Source: Chrysomallon squamiferum
Taxonomy: Eukaryota > Mollusca > Gastropoda > Neomphalida > Peltospiridae
Length of the DNA: 64,000 nucleotides
Assembly (NCBI GenBank): GCA_012295275.1
Contig: CM022675.1
Span: 12,376,253-12,440,252 of the forward strand
Direction of reading: 5' to 3'
The position numbers and the translations under genes are program-made. Numbering within the stretch: position 1 is the first letter of the stretch; the number at the start of each line of letters is the position of its first letter. Below the pieces are notes generated by a model. The model searched no databases. It was not told the origin of the DNA and was given only the letters and a program-made list of their open reading frames with translations. Below, in pieces: positions 33,873 through 47,849 of the stretch.

Positions 33873-34690
33873 CTGGCTATGTGAGAAAGCATGCACCCTT
33901 TTATTTTACCTATGACTGCCCAAACTCGTAAAACTTTCGGATCCTTTTACAATAAATATCCTAATTGGGTATTGGTATTTTTCATTTAAGATATACAACT
34001 TTTATCTTTCACCTATTTAAATATCCCATTTTGAAATTTCACCTTAGAAAACGAAAGAAAAAAAAAATGATCATGAGCAGCATTATGGAATCCACCTGCA
34101 GTGCACATTCGAAAAGGAAACAATTTTATTAAAGTATTTATTTATTTATTTATTTAATATTAATAACAACAAAAATCTGAGAAAAAAGTATATATATATG
34201 AGAAAAAAGTAAAAAGTAAGAAGTAAAATAAATAAATAAAATAAGAATATTCAGATAAATAAAAAAACAAAACAAAGGTAGGTGTACATAACAGAAAGTT
34301 AAAATCTAGAGGTTTTGGGTTATTTTTTTAACTCAGTTTTTATTTTTTTTTATTTCGGTTTTAACTACATTGTAACTGCTTTCAGTACTTGAAATAAACA
34401 TACTTAATAATAATCACTGATTTGTAATTTATATCGGATTACATTATCATTACTTCTATTATTAGCCACATTTAGTTTTTACACACAAACACACAGAATA
34501 AAATGAACAATGATAAATAAGAACTATTAAAATAGCCCATTAATCACTAATTTTGAAAATAATACGATTTTCGTTTTTTCTTTATTTTTCTCTCTCTCCT
34601 CGTCAGTACCTGACTCTACAAGCCCCCTCTTTCTTGAAGTATCTCTGTCACTGACTGTTTTCTGTCATTGTAATGCAACCGATAATAAAC
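33873..34690. other. Intergenic AT-rich DNA
   Basis: Only short TTTA and TA runs seen; no gene or element recognised. Confidence 0.6.
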
Positions 34691-36250
34691 TGAAAACTAT
34701 TCCGATTTGCCATTGATTTGTTCTCTTACACTGCAGTCGTCTGCTTAGCGCTACGAAATCGATAAAATAAATTTCGACCAGCCCCTACGTTTAGTTATAC
34801 TCATCACATGATCTGCAACGATATCACTACGCCTAATGTTATTAAAATTGATATCGGTAAACAGTAATGTCAACGAAAATAGCACAGTACAAATATGATA
34901 GTTCTGTAAATCGTATTTAACTGTGCTTTCGTTTTATATTAGGTTTTATCATTTAATAAACAACACTGATGCGTAATGTGGATCTATATTCTCAGAGCGC
35001 AGTGCTATGTACGATGTTGTTGTTAGTCGATTACGCTCGCATGCTGCATTAGAGTATCTTACCCAACACCTTTAGTATCACCTGGCTTCGTTGTTCCTTG
35101 TGCTCGTTCTACTCACCCAGATTACCTTTGCTAGTGAACCCAGGTACGTTACCTTTTCTTTTTCTATGTAACCATCCTCTTTACCTGTTCTATTTATTTT
35201 TTTAACCCACGTCACATTTTTTTTCCTCCGATATCAAACCATACTGCTGTCATCGGAACTGTCCGGCACGCCCCCTTTCATCCCCCACCTGACGTCTGAC
35301 AGTATATTTTTGTTTTTGTTTTTTGTTATGACGTCAAAATGATTGAGAGAAAGAGAAATATTCTGCATGTTTTATTCCAATAACCGTTCTACAGCAGGTA
35401 AGAAAACACTAATAATAATTTAGTGTAGCACCTCTTTTTAGATTTAAACCTCCCATTCAACCCTTGCTTCGTTTTTTATTTTTTTCTCCTCGGTTTAGTT
35501 GTTGCATCGCTACGCTTAAAAAAATAAAAAAAAAAAGAAAAAAAGAAAAACAAATTTGTGCGCCTGCGAAGAAGAAGAATTCGGAAATTTATGGAATATT
35601 TTTTCAAAGATGAATGGATATTTACACTGTGGTTATAATAATCGAAGAGATTGATGCCAGAACTTCAGTGGATGTTTACAGATTTGGCTGTGAATCGAGA
35701 GATAAGGGAAGCAAAATTTATGGATATTTGTGTTCATTTCCATTCATTTTAAAGGTGGGAAGAAAAGATAAAACCTAATGCTTCAGATATTTGTTTATGA
35801 CACGTGATAATGTTTGTGTATAAATTATTTGTGGAAAATCAAACGACATAAACGGAATATCTTTAATGTCGGCAACTTGAAGGTCCTAGCGGCAACAGAT
35901 AAGAAGATCAAAGTGACGTTGCTCGATGCCGATATATGACGACAGGTGTTTGACGTAACATTGTTTTACATTGTAGTCGTTCATGTGGCGTTGATTTCAA
36001 GATGTAATTTTCCGTGAAACGCCCTCTCACAGTGGATGTATATTGTACGGAAATAAATGTCGGATATTTGTGCCTGTGCTTGTATTTTTCTCTTACAGAT
36101 CGATAACATGCGGCGGATTTGTGATGAATGCTAGGAAATCACAGAGAGATTGATCCAGTTCGCTAGGGAATATGAAAGCATGTTGTGTCCCCTTAGGATA
36201 TATGGATTTCTCTTGTGTGAATTTAATTAATGCTGAATCCTTATCTGGTA
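34691..36250 (+). promoter_or_regulatory. CpG-richer region with splice-like signals, possible 5' end of a plus-strand transcript
   Basis: CpG is clearly more frequent here than in flanking DNA (e.g. 34730-35160, 35860-36140). Donor-like sites CCCAG|GTACGT (35141) and GCAG|GTAAGA (about 35398) and an acceptor-like CTCTTACAG ending at 36098 lie in plus-strand order. The first ATG after the acceptor stops within nine codons. No protein is recognised. It may be the promoter and untranslated exons of a gene whose coding part lies right of the window, or a lncRNA. Confidence 0.35.
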
Positions 36251-36341
36251 GTCAAAAATATATATTATGCAGGTGTCTTTATTCAAAACAGCTTTTGTAA
36301 GTTTCATTAGTAATATAGAAAAGTGTATAAAAAAGTGTGTG

Positions 36342-36343
<2 letters not shown>

Positions 36344-36399
<56 letters not shown>
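36344..36399. repeat. CA microsatellite
   Basis: (CA)n of about 28 units. Confidence 0.95.
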
Positions 36400-36400
<1 letters not shown>

Positions 36401-38466
36401 ATACACATATAGAAAATACCTAAAGATATATACACATTCACATACACATACATACATTTACAAATCACAGGTGTTTTTCAAAAATGAAAGTAAAACTGAT
36501 TTATTCATTTATATTCAAAAAAAATAGTAATAATAAAAATAACAAAATAATAAAAATTCCTATTATTAGATATAGCATGCATACATCATAATTCCTAATC
36601 TTAGACAAATAATAATGAATTCAAATAATAACAAACTGAAAATCATAATTTTTGCTACAGTTACATTTGTCATTCTGCTTCATAAATTAGTCATAAAATG
36701 TCTCAAATATTGTAATAACAATACTTGAAAGTAAAACTTCAAAACAGAATACAAAATGTATAAACTGGATTGAAACATCATTTTTATTATTTATGTCTGG
36801 ACATTTAAAGTAATTAATTATAATAAAATTTATATTATTAATTACAATTAAGTAATTTTGGATGTGTAAAATAATAATTATAATAAATTATAAATTTTTA
36901 ACAAAGTAAGTTGTATAGTTTTAAATAAAAAATCAGTTTTACAGTTTTAATTAAAAACAAAAAGTATTTTCAAAAAGCTCTTAAAATTTGTTAGCAAACT
37001 ATGAACTATCTAGAAGTTTTTGTTTGTGTGGGTGAGTTGATTTTTCATTATTTCTGTTTATGTATGTTTCTTTGCAAAACAAAAAAATCCATTTATTGCT
37101 TGAATAAAATAATCTTTTTAAAATATTGATTATTTTTCTGAAAACAGTAATAAAAAAAACATAAGTGTATTGTATAGATTAGCTTTATGTAGCATATGCT
37201 TTATGTTCTGTAAATTATATTCTTAATATTTAAATTAAAAATATTGGATTAAGAAATAACATTAATAATTTTAGTATAAATCATTAAATGGAAGTAATAA
37301 TATTTTAATATAAATAATATTAGTTTAAAAAAATGGTAATAAATATAATCAATTAATATAATGTTACAGCTCCTAAAAAACCATTCTGTGGTTATTTACT
37401 TCCTTCCTATTTTTTGTCTTCCCCTTCATGTGCACCCCCCCCCACCAAGAAACAAACAGTCTGACTGTCTGACTGTCAGTATATAATTTATTAACACTTG
37501 AGTGAAGGGTTGTTGTTTCTAAGCAGTTCTTGAGTTGGGTTCCTGTGACTATTTTAAACACACAAAGAAAAAACATTCTCACCTGTTCAGAGAAACAGAC
37601 AACCAGTTTAACTGAAACTACAGGTATAACACTATTTTGTTATTGTTTTTTATCTTAAAAGTTTAACAAGTCAATATCTGATACTCACTTAATAGTAATG
37701 ATGATAAAAATGATAATGATGATGATGATAATGATAACAATGATGACAAAGAATTTGCCTATGACTACAATAACAGTGCATTGTTGAAACTTACAGTAGT
37801 AGTAATAATAGCAGTAGTACCAGAATAATAGTAGTAGTATTAGTAGTACCAGCAATAATAGTAGTAGTACCAGCAATAATAGTAGTATTTGTAGTAGTTT
37901 TTGTAACTTCTGTAGTAGTAGTAGTAATAATAATAATAATAATAATAGTAAAATGTTTTAAACATCATCATCACTGGGGAACTGTTTAACACAGAGCAAC
38001 CCTAAGAATATCAACTTACAGAAAGCTAGTAACTAATCATTGTTTACTGCACACGTGCTTGCCCATATTAATATCCCCCAGTTCACTGTGTTCAGTGTTT
38101 TGCAGATTCAGTTACTGTAGATGAGTGTAACACACACATACAAATACATATGATACTACACGTTTAAGTACCAAACTCTGTGAGAGAAAGCTAGCAGTCA
38201 TTTAGAATATGTTTAATTTTTTCTTTCTTTCTTTCCTTACTGCAGTGTGTAACAGAGAAAGGTATCTGTTATTTAGGATACTGTCTGTCATTTTCATTGT
38301 GTCTGTCTGTCTGTCTGTCTTTATCTTCCTATTTATAATAGAGATAAAATATTACTAATTTAGAATATGTTTGACCTCTGTTTCTTGTCTTTTCTCTCTC
38401 TGTCTTTCTCTCTATCTCTGTCTTTTTTCTTTCTATTTCTGCCTCTCATTTGTTTCATTTTTTATC

Positions 38467-38468
<2 letters not shown>
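36400..38468. other. Non-genic AT-rich DNA
   Basis: Contains GAT/AGT trinucleotide clusters (37690-37945), in which an AGTACCAGCAATAAT phrase is repeated, and a CTGT run near 38302. No gene is seen. Confidence 0.6.
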
Positions 38469-38540
<72 letters not shown>

Positions 38541-38657
38541 CACCACACACATACACACCTAGTATACAGAATAGTTAACTGGTGGTTTATTAGACACCCC
38601 CCACCCCCACACACACACACACACACACACAGAATAGTTCACTGGTGGTTTATTAGA

Positions 38658-38698
<41 letters not shown>
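38469..38698. repeat. CT array joined to CA arrays with duplicated unique block
   Basis: A (CT)n run to 38538 is followed by CA repeats. Two near-identical copies of AGAATAGTT-ACTGGTGGTTT (38569 and 38631) are separated and followed by CA runs, so the block duplicated with its CA tail. Confidence 0.9.
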
Positions 38699-38699
<1 letters not shown>

Positions 38700-38990
38700 G
38701 ATGTACTTCAGGTGTATCAGGTTACCTATTGTCTCAACATGTCTGATTGTCTGCCTGTCAGTATTCAGAGTAACAAGGATACTTTCTAGTGTGATTTTCT
38801 TGTGGAATGTTGACATGTAAACAAACCCAGTTTTGTTTTCTGTGTTTGTAGGTATCAGGTTACGTACACTGGGGAAGTTTGGTGATATATATATACATAC
38901 TTTCAAAACAGTAGAGAACAGTTTCAATAACAGTCACAAGGTTAACTTGTTTAATGGTCACTTTTTATATCACAAACAAGATAAATACAA

Positions 38991-39105
38991 AGTACAGACA
39001 TAGTCTTACACTGAAGTACATACATAGTCTTACACTGAAGTACAGACATAGTCATACACTGAAGTACAGACATAGTCTTACACTGAAGTACAGACAGAGT
39101 CATGT
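38991..39105. repeat. 24-bp minisatellite
   Basis: About five copies of AGTACAGACATAGTCTTACA plus CTGA, with single-base variants. Confidence 0.9.
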
Positions 39106-39167
39106 ACAAACTGCTTTCACATTTAAACACCAGAGGATAAGATAGACACCCAGTCACATTTCATTAA

Positions 39168-39330
39168 ACAACATACATACATACCACATACACACACACA
39201 CACACATACACACATACACACACACACACATACACACACACACATACACACACACACACACACATACACACACATACACACACACACACACACATACACA
39301 CATACACACATACATACATACACACACACA
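39168..39330. repeat. CA/CATA microsatellite
   Basis: Interrupted (CA)n with regular T interruptions. Confidence 0.95.
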
Positions 39331-39360
39331 TCCACAGTAAGCTCATAGAATAATAGTTCT

Positions 39361-42310
39361 GTTATTTCTTTCACTAAATGCTTCTGTTCATTTTTTTATT
39401 AATTTATTTTTGATTTGATTTTATACTATTTTTATTTCATTTTATATTATTTTTATTTTATTGACATTATCAGAATGTACTGATGCTGTTGATCAGTTAA
39501 TATCAGTCACTTCATGTGTTAAATTCTTTAAAATGGCATAAAAAATAATCTACATTTAATAGAATAATGGCTATTTAATTCATAAAAAACCCAACCCACA
39601 CACAAAAAAATAAGTTTTGTAGTGAAAGTGAAACTGCTGTGCTGTTTTGCAGAAATTCAGTGTTTAAAACAACCACTGAATCATACACAAACAAAATATT
39701 TAAATGGAAAAAATGTCTACATAAGTTTTTAGAATGAGCAATAGTAATATGATGGGTAGATAGATAGATACAAACATATTAATATATATATATATTTTTT
39801 TTTTTAGCAAACTGAAAAATATCAAAACATTTTGAAAAGTCACCATTAAAGTTATTTAATAAATGTTTTATTATTATTACTGCTTTTGTTGTTGTTGTTG
39901 TTGCTGTTGTTTGCTTATCATGGCATACTGTATGTGTGTTTTATTTATTTGTTTCATCATCAAAAATAATTTTCTTTTCTTTTTTCTTTTATAGATAAAA
40001 TAAATTTAATAAAATGAATTTGTTCTTGTTTTACTGATTTTTTTTCTTTTGATATTTTTCTTTGCAACCAGGTGGATAACATTTTTGTAATTTTTTACAT
40101 TTACTATTATTATGAAATTTTTTTTAAATTTTAACTTTTTGTAAAAGAAAATATATAAAAATAGCCGTTTAAAATATGTATTAGCTTTCAGTTATGAGGT
40201 CTTTTAAAAGGGATACATATTTTAGATATTATTTTTTTCACTGATAATTTTAAAACAAAACCAAAACAAAATCCAAAATTAGAAGAAAAAAAAAAAAGAA
40301 TAATTGTAACTTGTAAAAGATTCTTGTATCTGATGTTTGAAACGTTAAAGTTTTAAGGTAGTGATGTCTGACATGACAGTTTATCTGATTTGAAATCTCA
40401 CCAAACCACCTGTTCATTCACACGTCAAGTCAAAACCAACAAAGCAGGTAATGACTGCTGATTTGCCGTGTCCATGAGTGATTTTATTTCTTCATTTTTT
40501 TTATCTCCCACTTCGCCGACTACAAAACGTTTTTGTTTAAAGGCGAGTTTTTTGATTAAAGTCTGGTCCCGCAGGATTTCAACCTCAACAGAAATAATAA
40601 TCATTAAGAACGGATTTTGTTTTCATTATTTATTGCCTTTGTTCCAACAGTCACTGGATGTGTGTGTGATCTATTGCTCAATCAGTGAGGAATTAGTCAC
40701 GAATCTCTCATACTTCAGTGTCACATGTGCTTCCCTGTTGACCAGATTGAGACGTATGCACAGACCCTTTCCCCTGCAATCAGTCGCCAGGTGGAATGTG
40801 TTAATTATTCATCAGTTTGAAATACCTTGACTGGTAATCAAGCTGTTCATCAGGTGTGTGTCATAATGAATTAATGAGTTGTTTAATGATGCGCATCGGG
40901 TTGATGAATATTAACACCGTAACTAAATGTTTAGCACTTGTAAATGTTTTAAAAGAATTTGGCAGAAGAAGAGCAGTGAAGTCATTCAGTGAAATGACAG
41001 TTGTAATTAATTTATCAGTTAATGCTGGTAATGTTTTATATTAGATTATATAATTTGTGACTCATTCTTATTGATCTGTATAACACCAGGTACATACAGA
41101 TTATAACACACACTCCACTGCTGAAAAAAAATAATCCAAAATCATTAAAACGTTTTTGTTTGTTTTCATCCTAGTTCATTTCTTCAGCATAAAATATATT
41201 CTCATTGATTCTTGGATTTTATTCAGTTTGTCTTTCCATCTGTAAGTTTTATTTTGCCCTTTAGAAAAATGTTCCTTCTGTCCATTCATCCATGCATTGA
41301 TCAGCTTTATCAGTTTATCTGAACAATTTAGCATCAATGTATGCTATCTGTGTATGCTATCTGTGTGTGTCTGTGTATGCTATCTGTGTGTACTGTCTGT
41401 GTATGCTATCTGTGTGTACATCATCAACTTGGTCATCTTTTCTTCAGTCTGTTCAGCCAGTTTCAGTTTGCAGTATTTTTCTGTGCTTTTTTTACATGTT
41501 TTTGTAAACAGTTTTGATGTGTGAAGTCAACTTGAAATGATAGTGAAAGCATCCACTGAACTATTCTCAGACATTCTGTTCATCTGTTATTCTGTCTGTC
41601 CATCAGCTCACCTCATTACACAAATATTTTAAAATACATTTTCTACAATAATTCATCCTTCTCAGCATTCCAGCAATCATCCATCTACACATCACAATAT
41701 TACCATCCATCCATCCATCCATCCATCCATCCATCCATCTACCTGCAGTCTCATTGTTTCACCTGAACAGTGTAGGTAGGTGATGAGTCTGCACAGACTG
41801 AAGGTTACTGAGTGCAGCATCAGAAATTACTGAAGAATTATTGGAAAAGTTGATTGTTTGGTTTTCTTGTGGACAGCATCGCTAGCCGCAGCCTCGCAGA
41901 TTTATGTATCTGTGTTTTTCTTCTAGATTAGTGTAGAATAATAGTAAAAATACAAGTTCATTTCCACACTTATATATTTGTCTTTTTGTCATTTTTGCAG
42001 AATAATAGAGTACTTTAGGAATAAGATCTTGGTTATATGAAAATTTTATAGAATTTGTATTCACCACACAGAGTAAGTCTTCAGACTTAGATTCTTCTGT
42101 TTTTGTGGTTGTAGATTAATTCAAAACTTGAAAAACAGCCAGAATTTAGTAATATAAATTTTATTTTGTTTCTACATTTCAGTAGAATATGTCACTAGAT
42201 CAAAACCTTCTTTAATATTCAGAAAAAATGTCTATTACCATAATGTTATGTATTAAACCAGACAGCTAGAAATTATAGTTAATCTGTAAATTGATACTGT
42301 AAAATTTGTT
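39361..42310. other. Non-genic region
   Basis: Mostly AT-rich. A slightly CpG-richer, repeat-free stretch lies at 40360-40850 and contains a 120-codon open frame with no recognisable protein. A CATC array lies at 41705-41740. Confidence 0.55.
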
Positions 42311-42323
42311 TTAGTATCATTAA

Positions 42324-42610
42324 CGTGTGTGTGTGTGTGTGTGTGTGTGTGAGTGTCTGTGAGTGTTGTGTGTGTATTGTGTGTGTATGTGTATGTATGT
42401 GTATATGTGTGTCTGTGAGTGTTGTGTGTGTATTGTGTGTGTATGTGTGTATGTGCATGTATGTGTATATGTGTGTCTGTGAGTGTTGTGTGTATGTTGT
42501 GTATGTGAGTGTTCAGTGTGTGTGTGTGTGTGTGTGTGAGTGTTGTGAGTGTTGTGTGTGTATGTGTCTGTGTGAGTGTTGAGTGTGTGTGTGTGTGTGT
42601 GTGTGTGTGT
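42324..42610. repeat. GT/GA compound microsatellite
   Basis: (GT)n with recurring GTGAGTGTTGTG and ATGTGTATATG phrases, so a second-order repeat of about 60 bp is visible. Confidence 0.93.
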
Positions 42611-42797
42611 AACTTTGGTTATAACAGAAATTAGAATGCTAAGTTTTTGTTTAGTTTTCTGTGAATCAGGTTTTTACAACAATAAGGACAGATGTGTTCT
42701 TTGTATTCTTGTTTACTACGACATTGATATTTTACATCTCTGTCTTTTTACTTGCCTTTTTTATCTTGCTCATTCACATACTCTATATTTTTAACCT

Positions 42798-42954
<157 letters not shown>

Positions 42955-43010
42955 GTCTCACATAAAGTCACTAGAACAGGATAAGATAAAATTCTGCAGA
43001 TCAGCTGAAT

Positions 43011-43209
43011 ATACTGTTCAGTTCAAATATGCTACTTGGTTCAAATATACTGTTCAGTTCAAATATACTACTTGGTTCAAATATACTGTTCAGTTCAAAT
43101 ATACTGTTTGGTTCAAATATACTACTTGGTTCAAATATACTGTTCAGTTCAAATATACTACTTGGTTCAAATATACTATTCAGTTCAAATATAATACTTG
43201 GTTCAAATG
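43011..43209. repeat. 18-bp minisatellite with 36-bp alternating order
   Basis: Units ATACTGTTCAGTTCAAAT and ATACTACTTGGTTCAAAT alternate almost strictly, with one hybrid unit near 43108. Because 18 is a multiple of three, several frames stay open. Confidence 0.93.
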
Positions 43210-45775
43210 TATTACCTGGAACAGACCAAACATTGTTACTCTGTTTCACATAAATGTAACAGAATCAGCAAAACAGACTATAATGAAAATTTCTACCTGT
43301 ACAAATTTAGTCAATTTTGTTTTAATATCAGAAGGTCACAGAAAACATAATTCAGCGTGTAACTGATCTTTACACTTAGAACAATCACACAAATCATTTC
43401 AGTATGGCAGGACTGATACACAGAGATTAGAGAAACTGATTTTATAGAACAAACTTTGTAGGTAAACAAGTGTGATGTTTGCATTTAGTTTATTTTGGTC
43501 AGTTTAATGCAGCTCAGAATCTATTTTCGAATTTAGAACAAACATGTTCATTGTCTTGTTACAGTGAGATGTACTATGAGAATAAAATAACTGGAAAAAA
43601 AGATTATAAGGCAAACTATGTAAAAAGTAAGTTTAAACATCTGAGTAATAGAACAGAATCAATCATCAGGCATTATTCACATGATATCCATGAGAAAGAA
43701 TAGTACAATACATTATACCTTTTTTATTTTTAAATTATATTGAAAAATTTGTTTAATTTTTATTTGTCATTTGAATATATAATTCATTTTAAAACCAGTC
43801 TTGAAGAGATAATATTATTATGTGTATAATGAGTAAGAAGGTAATATATACATGTGTGTTTATATAGGTATGTGTATAAGTGTGAGTGTGTGTATGTGTA
43901 TATGTGTGTGTGAGTGTATAGGTATGTGTATGTGTGTGTGTGTGTGTATGTGTGTATATGTATGTGTGTGTATATGTGAGTGTATGTGTATGTGTGTGTA
44001 TGTGTATGTGTGTGTATACCTACCTTAATTTTATAAGTATTTAACAGATATTTTCAGGTAAATTGTAACATAATATTTATTTTCTGAATGCTAGATAATT
44101 AATTCCAAATACAACTACAGACATTAAGCCTACACAGACATATAGACACACACACACACACACACATACACATACATGCACACAAACAAAAACCACTTCT
44201 GTCACTGAATATACAACAGAGGAAATGAGAACCACTTCAAAAAGTCAGTAACGTTTTTATTTTCAAAATCCTTTGATGTTCTGCTTACATTAATAACACA
44301 GCCCTTGTAAGACCAAGAAGTGCCATTTAAAAAACTAACTAATGTTATAATAACACGAACACTCTTACATTAACAGATGAATTTGAAAGTAAACCAACTC
44401 TTAGTTGTCTTCTATCAGTTAATATCAGTTCTGCTGTCATTTAGTTTTTATTTTATGACAGTCAAGAACTATCCAGCATCAAGGTCATGACCATAACAAG
44501 CATACTTGAATCTTTGATTGTATCCACTAAGACTTTCAGCTACTTTTGTAACTTCTTTCATCAACTTTCCACCATAAATAAATTCACAATATATTATCCT
44601 TTCTTTTGTTTTCATTTTCTGAAAAGAAGTATTCAGTATAATTAAGAAAAAAGTTATGCTTGATACTAAACAATTTCTTTTACTTTAATTTTATGAAAAA
44701 TGCAGACATACATGATCATTATTTAATAAAAGAACGAATCCATTTAACATTTGTCAAACATCAAAAGTGATGATTCAGAGAAAGACACAACTTCATTGGC
44801 TACTCTTGCTGATCAGCAGTAATGAAATTATTTTGTATGTACCTACCCATATACAGGAAAACACTAGTTTCATGACTGGAGTAATAAGCAGTTACATGAT
44901 GAAGTTTGAATCACGTCTTGGATGAGATCTCTAACCACCAACCGCTCCTCACCTGTCTGAACAAAGTAAGCCAAGAACTGACCCCCAGGGCTGTGCTTGC
45001 TTCAACCAGTTGTTTATGAAAAGCTAATATTACCAGAAGCAGTTTCAATGACAGTCTCATAAAGACTAAATAAATGACTGAATATGTCAATTACAGGTGT
45101 GTTTACAAAAGTCAAATTCTTTTTTAAAGCCTCTTATGTTTGCGATTACTCTACTTTGTCACGGGTGAGCGATTCACTACACAGATTGCGACAGATCCCG
45201 AACGAAAAAGTGATGTTTCAGTGCAGAGCACGTTTCACAGAGGTTGGCCATTTGTCTGCAGAAATATGACTGTAATGTTTGTTCAATTAATATTTGCCTT
45301 CACTTGAATATTTGAGCTTCACCTCCTTAATGTGCTATATAAATAAATATTTGAATTGTAGTGTTTTAGCATGAATATTTGAGTTACAGTGCCATAAAAT
45401 GTGAATCTTTGAGTTCAGTCCTTTATTGTGATATATGAATGAATATCCAGTTCCAACCTTCTGACCCAAGCTCTTTGAATCAAGAGTTTGTTAGATGTCG
45501 GATATATTGTCAGAATGGGAAACCTCAGTTAAAGACTGTCTATACCAACCTGTGTGTGTGATTTAGTACCTGGAAGAAATAAGGAGCAGTAGTTGGATTG
45601 GGTAAATATGAGAGTAAAACTGAGGACTTTTCATATATAAAATAAGTCATCAGGTTAAGGAGCAGTTGCCTAGAATGGGTAAAAAGTAATACATGGTGTA
45701 GCTGCTTGAGAGCAGAGTCTAGAATGGTCAAAACAAAGCAGAGACTGTGATTGGAACTTTCTGTTTAAAGAATTG
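43210..45775. other. Non-genic region
   Basis: Contains a GT-rich stretch at 43845-44020 and CA at 44147-44166. A minus-strand stretch at 44890-45010 has a tRNA-like GGTTAGAGATCTC phrase that could be a SINE head. A CpG-containing patch lies at 45130-45270. No gene supported. Confidence 0.5.
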
Positions 45776-46156
45776 CTGTGTAGTTGTAGAGCTGAGCTGT
45801 GTAGTTGTAGAACTAAGCTGTGCAGTTGCAGAACTAAGCTGTGCGGTTGCAGAACTAAGCTGTGCAGTTGCAGAACTAAGCTGTATGGTTGTAGAGCTGA
45901 GATGTGTAGTTGCAGAACTAAGCTGTGTCATTGTAGAGCTAAGCTGTGTAGTTGTAGAACTAAGCTGTGTAGTTGCAGAACTAAGCTGTGTAGTTGCAGA
46001 ACTAAGCTGTGTAGTTGCAGAACTAAGCTGTGTAGTTGCAGAACTAAGCTGTGCAGTTGCAGAACTAAGCTGTGTAGTTGCAGAACTAAGCTGTGCAGTT
46101 GCAGAACTAAGCTGTGCAGTTGCAGAACTAAGCTGTGTAGTTGTAGAACTAAGCTG
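45776..46156. repeat. 21-bp minisatellite, about 18 copies
   Basis: Unit CTGTGTAGTTGCAGAACTAA plus G, with GTAG/GCAG and GTGT/GTGC variants. The 21-bp period keeps two plus-strand frames and one minus-strand frame open over the array. Confidence 0.95.
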
Positions 46157-46699
46157 ATGTCTGCTGTGAAGTTTTGTAAGAAAGGTGTGTTACCTGACAG
46201 TACCTGTTTGCACCTGTCTGTGTTTGTCTCGCAGGTGACACTAATCACTGACAGAAGCTGATAAACTGTGACTTATAAACTGTAAATCTTTTAATTGTTA
46301 GTCCGATGGGAGGGAATCTGGTGATAAAGTTGAAGGTGTTGGCGTGTTTGTGTTAAACGTGATAACACAGACAGCTTGTGTGTCAGCACTTGCTACAAGT
46401 GATGCTTGTAGAAATTACGATGTTAGAGAAACAAAGACACTGAGATAATGATGATAATGATAAAATTAAAATAATAAAATAACACACACCAGCTTCTCTG
46501 AAAATCAATAATTAGTGATTTAGATTTATTTCATTTGTACTGTAATAAAATAAATGTGACAAGATTAATTCCAGAATTTGTTTCTTTTAATGTTAGTTTT
46601 GATTCAGCCATGTCAAAAAAAAAAAAATTAATAATAAAACTATAAAAAATAAAAATAAAATAATTGTTTGATATCATGAATATTAATAGAATTGTGCAG

Positions 46700-46945
46700 A
46701 ATGGTTCACAGCTCAATGATACATCACCCACTGAATGACAGGTCTAACAAAGGTTGTGGCATGTACTGTCCTGTCTATGGGATGGTGCTTATAAAAGATT
46801 CTTTGCTGCTAACTGGAAGGAGTAGTCATGTTATGAAACAGCAGGTTTCCTCTCTCACAGATTAAATGATCCTTACCTACATCTTGAGCTGAATAGTAAA
46901 TAAAATGTCCAGAATGAGTGATTAAACAAGTTTTTTCCTTTGTAT
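46700..46945 (+). mobile_element. Decayed molluscan SINE copy
   Basis: Contains AACAAAGGTTGTGGCATGTA, CTGTCCTGTCTATGGGATGG, TGCTTATAAAAGATTCTTTG, CTGCTAACTGGAAGGAGTAG and GGTTTCCTCTCTCA. This matches in order a tRNA-headed SINE I know from gastropods and bivalves. The tail AGTAAATAAAATGTCCAGAA corresponds to its usual end. Confidence 0.75.
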
Positions 46946-47845
46946 TAATGGATGATATGAAACTATAATAAATAAATAATGAAACGATTATAAAAAAAAC
47001 TAGATGTTATAATTTATTTATTATTAATACTATTTTTTATTTTTATTTTTTGCTTTAAAGTCTATAAGAGAAATATTGACTTACATGTTTTATGAACTGA
47101 GAGTTATTTTTGTAGACATTACAGTATTGTGTGTGTTTATGACTAGCTAAATGTCTGGTGTTGTTGTTGTTGAATTTTCTTTTATTATCAGACGACTGCA
47201 ACACATCCTGGTTTTAAATATCCAGCCACCGACCGAACATTGTTTAAATACTTGTATTATTCTTGTTAACATGTAAACATCTGGTTTGAAAAGTAACAGT
47301 TATATCGTTCAAAAAAATTTGTCGTATTATCAAAATTTACTAATTTGAAAATAAAAATCTATTAATTATATACCTTGATTTTTTTTCAGAATTATTTTGT
47401 TTTCTGACACTGATGTTAAATACACCTTTTTTAAAAACTTTTGAAACTTAGATCAAATCCAGTAACATTTTTTGTTCTGACACTGATATTAAATATTTAT
47501 TTTTAATTAAAAATATATTTTATACAAAAATTAAAGAAAATGTCTGAAAAGGTTACTGAAATTTTTACTGACACTGATATTTTACTATTTTAAGAAAACA
47601 AATCTGATTATTTTTTAAATGTTTTCTCAAAATCGTTATCAAGATTTTCTTCTGATAATCATACTAAAACTCTTTTCATTATCATTTTTTTAATCTTAGA
47701 ACATTAGCTTCAGATACCATCCTATTTTTTCTGTCTCTCAACAGTTCTCAAAAGATTTTCAGATAGTTTTTTAAATGTCATCCTTTTATTTTTTACTTTT
47801 TTGACACTTTTTTATTTCAAAAAAGAAAATAATTACAATAATTAC
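46946..47845. other. Non-genic AT-rich DNA
   Basis: No gene or element recognised. Phrases like CTGACACTGATATTAAAT recur at 47405, 47478 and 47569, hinting at an old approx. 75-90 bp tandem repeat. Confidence 0.5.
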
Positions 47846-47849
47846 CACA

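Noticed and set aside
40468-40830. 120-codon ORF
   Set aside because: First ATG at 40474 but no recognisable domain, and composition resembles non-coding DNA; noted only as a CpG-containing patch.
44890-45010. Possible tRNA gene or SINE head on the minus strand
   Set aside because: Only a partial box-like phrase; no cloverleaf could be built by eye.
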